A stretch of DNA of 64,000 nucleotides from an uncultured Eubacteriales bacterium (GTDB lineage Bacteria; Bacillota; Clostridia; Oscillospirales; Oscillospiraceae). The translations under genes were made by a program, and so were the position numbers. Of the stretch, positions 60,699 through 64,000 are shown piece by piece. The stretch lies in the NCBI GenBank assembly GCA_949283375.1, contig CASDSM010000005.1, positions 1 to 64,000 of the forward strand, written 5' to 3'. Positions within the stretch are counted from its first letter, which is position 1. Every line of letters starts with the position of its first letter. The notes under the pieces are model-generated. The model saw only the letters and a list, made by a program, of their open reading frames with translations. It ran no database searches and had not been told where the DNA came from.

Positions 60699-60707
60699 TG
60701 ATATAAT
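60699..60707 (+). promoter_or_regulatory. extended -10 promoter of the kinase operon
   Basis: TGATATAAT, a TGn-extended perfect TATAAT, lies 101 bases before the first start codon. No good -35 box is visible, as is usual for extended -10 promoters. The remainder of 60493-60808 is the shared gap with the divergent VWA-FHA gene and holds no gene. Confidence 0.6.
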
Positions 60708-60808
60708 CGAGTTTAATGAAATCTTCCCTGCACTCTCCTGCTGCAGGCGCGCGGCGGCGGCCAGCCGCAAAAAGCAGGATTCTTTTGGCCGCGGGAAAGG
60801 AGTCTCCT

Positions 60809-61018
60809 ATGGATCGCTATCTTGACCGCTGGGTGCCTGCCGGGCAGGCAGGCATCCCGCCCCTGACGGTGAGCGGATTTCCCAGCCCCGTCCTCCGCCG
60901 GGCGCCGGTGGAGCCGCTCAACGCGGCAGAGACGGACGCCGCGCCTCCGGAGTCAAACCGTGAACCGAAGACCAGGCTGTACAACGCCCCGGCAGAGACA
61001 GGAGGCGGCCGCACATGA
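60809..61018 (+). CDS. 69-residue protein, possible FHA ligand or kinase partner
   Basis: A short soluble protein, proline-rich and without membrane segments. GGGAAAGGAG precedes the ATG and its stop overlaps the kinase start (ATGA), so it is translationally coupled to the kinase. The C-terminal stretch REPKTRLYNAPAETG contains a threonine in a basic/hydrophobic setting, with a Tyr at +3, that a Ser/Thr kinase could modify and an FHA domain could bind. That role is inference. I know no family with this sequence. Confidence 0.65.
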   Translation: MDRYLDRWVPAGQAGIPPLTVSGFPSPVLRRAPVEPLNAAETDAAPPESNREPKTRLYNAPAETGGGRT

Positions 61019-63018
61019 GCTTTGACCTTTTTTCTGACACCTATGAGCTCCAGGAGCAGCTGGGTTCCGGCGGGGGCGGCGTAGTCTACAAGGCCTATCA
61101 CAAGCGCCTTCGCCAGACGGTGGTCCTCAAGCAGATCCAGACCGGCAAGTTCTCGGAGCAGTACCTGCGCCAGGAGGTGGACATCCTCAAGGAGCTGCGC
61201 AGCGCCTACCTGCCGCAGGTGTTCGACTTCCTGCCTCTGCCGGATGGGCGCGTGTTCACCGCAATGAGCTATGTGCCCGGCCAGTCGCTGCGCCAGACGG
61301 CCCAGTCCGGCCGCACCTTCTCCCAGCGTGAGCTGGTGCGCTGGGGGATGCAGCTCTGCAGCGCGCTGCACTGCCTGCACACTCAAAGGCCGCCCATCCT
61401 CCATGCGGACATCAAGCCGGACAACGTCATGCTCACGCCACAGGGGGACATCTGCCTGATCGACTTTAACGTCTCCCTCTACCTCGACGGCAGCGCGGTG
61501 ATCGGCTTCACCGAGGGCTATGCCTCTCCGGAGCAGCATCTGATCGCCCTGAGCCAGTACGCCCGCCAGCCCATCCCGCCCAGCCTGCGCCTAGGACCAG
61601 CCTCCGACCTCTACAGCGCCGCCGCCACCCTCTACCGCCTGGCAGTGGGCCGTCCGCCGGGCGAGACGCCCGACCTCGACGCGCTGGAGGCGCGAACGAG
61701 CGAGGCCTTCGCCCGGGTGATCGGCAAGGCGCTCTCCCTGCGCCCGGAGGACCGCTATCCCTCCGCCGAGGCCTTCTTCAACGCCCTGAAGGGGATGGCC
61801 CGGCAGGACCGGCGCTACCGCCGCCTGCTCACGCGGCAGTGGGTGGCCCGCCTGGTGTGGGTCTGCCTGCTCTCCGGCGCGCTGGTGCTCGGCGGCGCGG
61901 GCGGCTATCTGGTCCAGTCCGGTCTGGTGGACCAGTACAACCTGATCGTCTCCCAGCAGGTCGCCGCGCTGGAAAACGGCGACAGCGAGGCGGCCACGCT
62001 GGCCTATCACGAGGCCTCCAGCCTCCTGCCCGGCGAGCTGGAGAGCTATTACCAGCAGGCGCGCAGCCTCTATGAGCAGGAGTCGTATGAGGAGTGCATC
62101 CGCTACATCGACTATGACATTCTGCAAAACGAGCAGCTCGACCTGCTGCAGGCGAAGACTGCGGATGTCTACTATCTCAAGGCGGAGTCCCACTTCGCGC
62201 TGGAGGAGTACGGCGCGGCGGTGGCCGCCTATGAGCAGCTCTTCCGCGTGGGCGGGTACTATGTCGAATATTACCGCGACTACGCCATCGCCCTGGCCAA
62301 CGCCGGCAACCCGGAGCGGGCAGAGGAGATGCTCCACACCGCCGAGGAGCACGGGCTGGACGAGGACTTCATCTACTACATCACCGGCGAGATCGAGCGG
62401 GCGCTGGGCAACCTTGACCTGGCCGACGAGGCCTTTGCCCAGTGCATCGCCGTATCCGGGCAGGACGAGCTCAAGGCCCGCGCCTATGCCATGCGCAGCA
62501 AATGCCTGGAGGAGCAGGGCCTGACCGAAGAGAGCCGCGCCGTCCTGCTCGAGGCGGCGCAGACGCTCCCCGCCCAGGAGCTGCTGCTGATCTATGAGCG
62601 GCTGATCCAGGCGGACATCGACCTCGGCACGCAGACCGGGCAGGACAGCTACTGGGAGGAGGCGGTGACCTACTCCCTCCAGGTGCTCAGCCAGGGCTGG
62701 GGCACCTACGACACCTATGACAACCTCGCCGTGCTCTACACCCAGCTCGGCGCGCTGGACGAGGCGGAGGGCATGCTCGATCAGATGCTCGCCCAGTTCG
62801 GCGAGGACTACAACATCTACAAGCGCTACGCCTTCCTCGAACGCAACCGGCAGGCCCTGCTGGAGAACGCCGAGCGGAGCTACGCCCAGTTTGCCGTCTA
62901 CTACCAGCAGGCCCTCGCGCTCTATGAGGCCAGTCTGGAGGGCAACAACACCGACCCGGAGATGGAGCTGCTCCAGTCGGACTATAACACCCTTGTGGAA
63001 GGAGGCTGGCTGTCATGA
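61015..63018 (+). CDS. membrane Ser/Thr protein kinase with extracellular TPR domain
   Basis: A 667-residue receptor-type kinase. The cytoplasmic kinase domain (1-265) has glycine loop GSGGGGVVYKA (17-27), lysine 39 (VVLK), catalytic loop HADIKPDN (~130), metal motif DFN instead of DFG (LIDFNVSLYL) and GYASPEQ in place of APE. A membrane span follows at ~283-305, then TPR repeats to the end (EEYGAAVAAYEQLFRVGGYY; GNLDLADEAFAQCIA). There are no PASTA domains, so it is not a PrkC-type peptidoglycan sensor; the outer TPRs may bind protein. HAD and DFN are conservative variants, so activity is probable. It is coupled to genes on both sides. Confidence 0.92.
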   Translation: MSFDLFSDTYELQEQLGSGGGGVVYKAYHKRLRQTVVLKQIQTGKFSEQYLRQEVDILKELRSAYLPQVFDFLPLPDGRVFTAMSYVPGQSLRQTAQSGRTFSQRELVRWGMQLCSALHCLHTQRPPILHADIKPDNVMLTPQGDICLIDFNVSLYLDGSAVIGFTEGYASPEQHLIALSQYARQPIPPSLRLGPASDLYSAAATLYRLAVGRPPGETPDLDALEARTSEAFARVIGKALSLRPEDRYPSAEAFFNALKGMARQDRRYRRLLTRQWVARLVWVCLLSGALVLGGAGGYLVQSGLVDQYNLIVSQQVAALENGDSEAATLAYHEASSLLPGELESYYQQARSLYEQESYEECIRYIDYDILQNEQLDLLQAKTADVYYLKAESHFALEEYGAAVAAYEQLFRVGGYYVEYYRDYAIALANAGNPERAEEMLHTAEEHGLDEDFIYYITGEIERALGNLDLADEAFAQCIAVSGQDELKARAYAMRSKCLEEQGLTEESRAVLLEAAQTLPAQELLLIYERLIQADIDLGTQTGQDSYWEEAVTYSLQVLSQGWGTYDTYDNLAVLYTQLGALDEAEGMLDQMLAQFGEDYNIYKRYAFLERNRQALLENAERSYAQFAVYYQQALALYEASLEGNNTDPEMELLQSDYNTLVEGGWLS

Positions 63019-63170
63019 CTACCACCATTCTGCTCGGCCTGGTGCTGATCATCCTCGCCGCGCTCATCATTCTCATCTGTCTGATCGCGCTGCTGACCAG
63101 CCATCGCCGCTTCGCGCGGCAGCGTGAACGCCTGCTCACCGAGATCGAGAGGGGGTTTGACGTGCCATGA
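63015..63170 (+). CDS. 51-residue single-span membrane protein
   Basis: The ATG overlaps the kinase stop (ATGA) and its own stop overlaps the next start (ATGA). One membrane span (ILLGLVLIILAALIILICLI) is followed by a basic helical tail (HRRFARQRERLLTEIERGF). Tight coupling on both sides and a kinase upstream suggest an accessory membrane subunit. It is too short for many gene finders. Function unknown. Confidence 0.72.
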   Translation: MTTTILLGLVLIILAALIILICLIALLTSHRRFARQRERLLTEIERGFDVP

Positions 63171-64000
63171 GACGCGCGCTTCGTGTCGTGATGACCCTCC
63201 TCTTTCCCGCCTCGCTCGCCCTCGTCCTGCTGCCGCTCATCCAGTTCGGGCCGGCCGGTCTGCGGCCAATTGATCTGCTGCGGCTGATGCTCGGACGCGA
63301 GACCGGCCTGCCGCTCAACGATGAGATCCTGCTCCGGCTGGGAACCTATCTCTCCCCCTTTCTCTACCCCACCGTGGCGCTGCTGATCTCTATTCTGGCC
63401 GCGTTCCTGATCTCCCTCTGCCTGCCGCAGCGGGGCGCGTGCTACCTGTCCCTCGTCTTTCCGGCGCTGATGAATGTGGGCGCCTTCTTCCTCCTGCGCC
63501 AGATCCTGGACAAGCTGGAGGAGGTCCGCCCGGCGCTCCCCTTCTTCTCCCTGCCGGACGTCCTCGAGCTGACATCCACCACGGTGCTGATCTGGGCCGG
63601 CCTCTGGGTGGGCGTCATGCTTCTGGCGACGATCTGCCTCGCCCTCTCCCTCGCCGCACAGGCCAGAGCGGAGCGGGATGCCTTCCTGCCGGAGATGGCC
63701 GCCTTGGACAGCCCCGCCTACCGCGCGGCAGAGCAGGATTACCGCAACCAGGTCGCCCGTCTGGAGCGCGCCGCGCCCGCCGGGCAGGACCCCTGTGAGC
63801 CGCCCACCGTGCCCCCTGAGCCGGACTCCTGTGAGCCGCCCACCGTCGCCCCGGCGCAGGACCCCTGTGAGCCGCCCACCGTCGCCCCGGCGCAGGACCC
63901 CTACGAGCCGCCCACGAGGGTCGCCGTGCAGGATTCCCTGCCCCCCGAGCCGGCTGCGGTCGCCGCCGGCGCAGACGCCCCCCTCGGGCCGGCCACCATT
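63167..64000 (+). CDS. polytopic membrane protein with EPPT repeat tail (3' end outside window)
   Basis: The first 278 residues are visible. Four membrane spans occupy ~1-165 (VVMTLLFPASLALVLLPLI; TVALLISILAAFLISL; LVFPALMNVGAFFLL; TVLIWAGLWVGVMLLATIC). A charged helix (RAERDAFLPEMAAL) leads to a cytoplasmic tail built of four 12-residue units, each with EPPT (DPCEPPTVAPAQ). The threonines are plausible targets of the upstream kinase, and phosphorylated forms could be read by an FHA domain. The gene continues beyond 64000. Start is fixed by the ATGA overlap with the preceding small gene. Confidence 0.82.
   Translation, partial: MRRALRVVMTLLFPASLALVLLPLIQFGPAGLRPIDLLRLMLGRETGLPLNDEILLRLGTYLSPFLYPTVALLISILAAFLISLCLPQRGACYLSLVFPALMNVGAFFLLRQILDKLEEVRPALPFFSLPDVLELTSTTVLIWAGLWVGVMLLATICLALSLAAQARAERDAFLPEMAALDSPAYRAAEQDYRNQVARLERAAPAGQDPCEPPTVPPEPDSCEPPTVAPAQDPCEPPTVAPAQDPYEPPTRVAVQDSLPPEPAAVAAGADAPLGPATI
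63794..63937 (+). repeat. four tandem 36-bp repeats encoding EPPT units
   Basis: Units start at 63794, 63830, 63866 and 63902; the middle two are nearly identical at the DNA level and the outer ones have drifted. They keep reading frame, so copy number can change without a frameshift. Each unit encodes a Cys or Tyr followed by EPPT. Confidence 0.88.

Noticed and set aside
63794..63937. Possible CRISPR array
   Set aside because: The 36-bp units are contiguous without spacers and keep reading frame in a coding gene.

Overview
The window looks like chromosome from a high-GC Bacillota of the Clostridia, most likely a gut Oscillospiraceae-type organism. The evidence is strong GGAGG ribosome-binding sites, TTGACA/TATAAT promoters in short AT-rich gaps between GC-rich genes, Lpl-type sugar importers with YesL proteins, and a beta-mannan gene set like those described in gut Firmicutes. 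This is inference from gene content; no rRNA or tRNA was found.

Layout. (1) 1-16.8 kb: a beta-mannooligosaccharide locus. A phosphosugar mutase gene, wrecked by a frameshift and by a junction with an IS200-type transposase, faces a LacI regulator. An AraC-like gene with an in-frame stop follows. Then comes a long plus-strand operon: sugar-binding lipoprotein, two permeases, GH130_2 phosphorylase, cellobiose 2-epimerase, GH130_1 phosphorylase, SGNH acetylesterase, small membrane protein, YesL, mannose-6-phosphate isomerase, anchored hypothetical and GH36 alpha-galactosidase. (2) 16.8-20.0 kb: a decayed island bounded by inverted copies of a ~145-bp repeat. It holds a ~175-bp foldback, a broken ABC-2 exporter (permease and ATPase remnants) and an AT-rich orphan zinc-motif membrane gene. 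(3) 20.0-27.1 kb, minus strand: amidohydrolase, PII protein, GltS-type transporter, iron alcohol dehydrogenase, class III aminotransferase and TauE/SafE exporter. Together they suggest nitrogen scavenging from an amine, perhaps taurine. (4) 27.4-46.4 kb: a second glycan locus with a GH3 hexosaminidase-type enzyme, NagB, GH38 alpha-mannosidase, a second sugar importer, GH20, YesL, response regulator, GH2 beta-mannosidase, mutarotase, PfkB kinase, D-lyxose/mannose isomerase and AraC regulator. The set matches the linkages of host N-glycans or their Man-GlcNAc core. (5) 46.6-64 kb: envelope and signalling genes. They comprise an esterase lipoprotein, several zinc-ribbon membrane proteins with TPR, NPCBM-like, Ig-like, C-type-lectin or YARHG domains, two phosphoesterase lipoproteins, a Crp/Fnr regulator, a VWA-TM-FHA protein, and a Ser/Thr kinase operon whose last gene carries EPPT tandem repeats and runs off the window.

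How the parts could fit. Mannosides enter through binding-protein importers whose ATPase is not encoded here, are cut by phosphorylysis or hydrolysis, and reach fructose-6-phosphate by ManA, by mannose-to-fructose isomerisation plus a kinase, or by NagB. The right-hand cluster is the best candidate for an undescribed system: a membrane kinase with an outer TPR domain, a receptor-like VWA protein with an inner FHA domain, and neighbouring proteins carrying threonine motifs that could be FHA ligands. Frameshifts in GC homopolymers could be sequencing errors and need raw-read confirmation.
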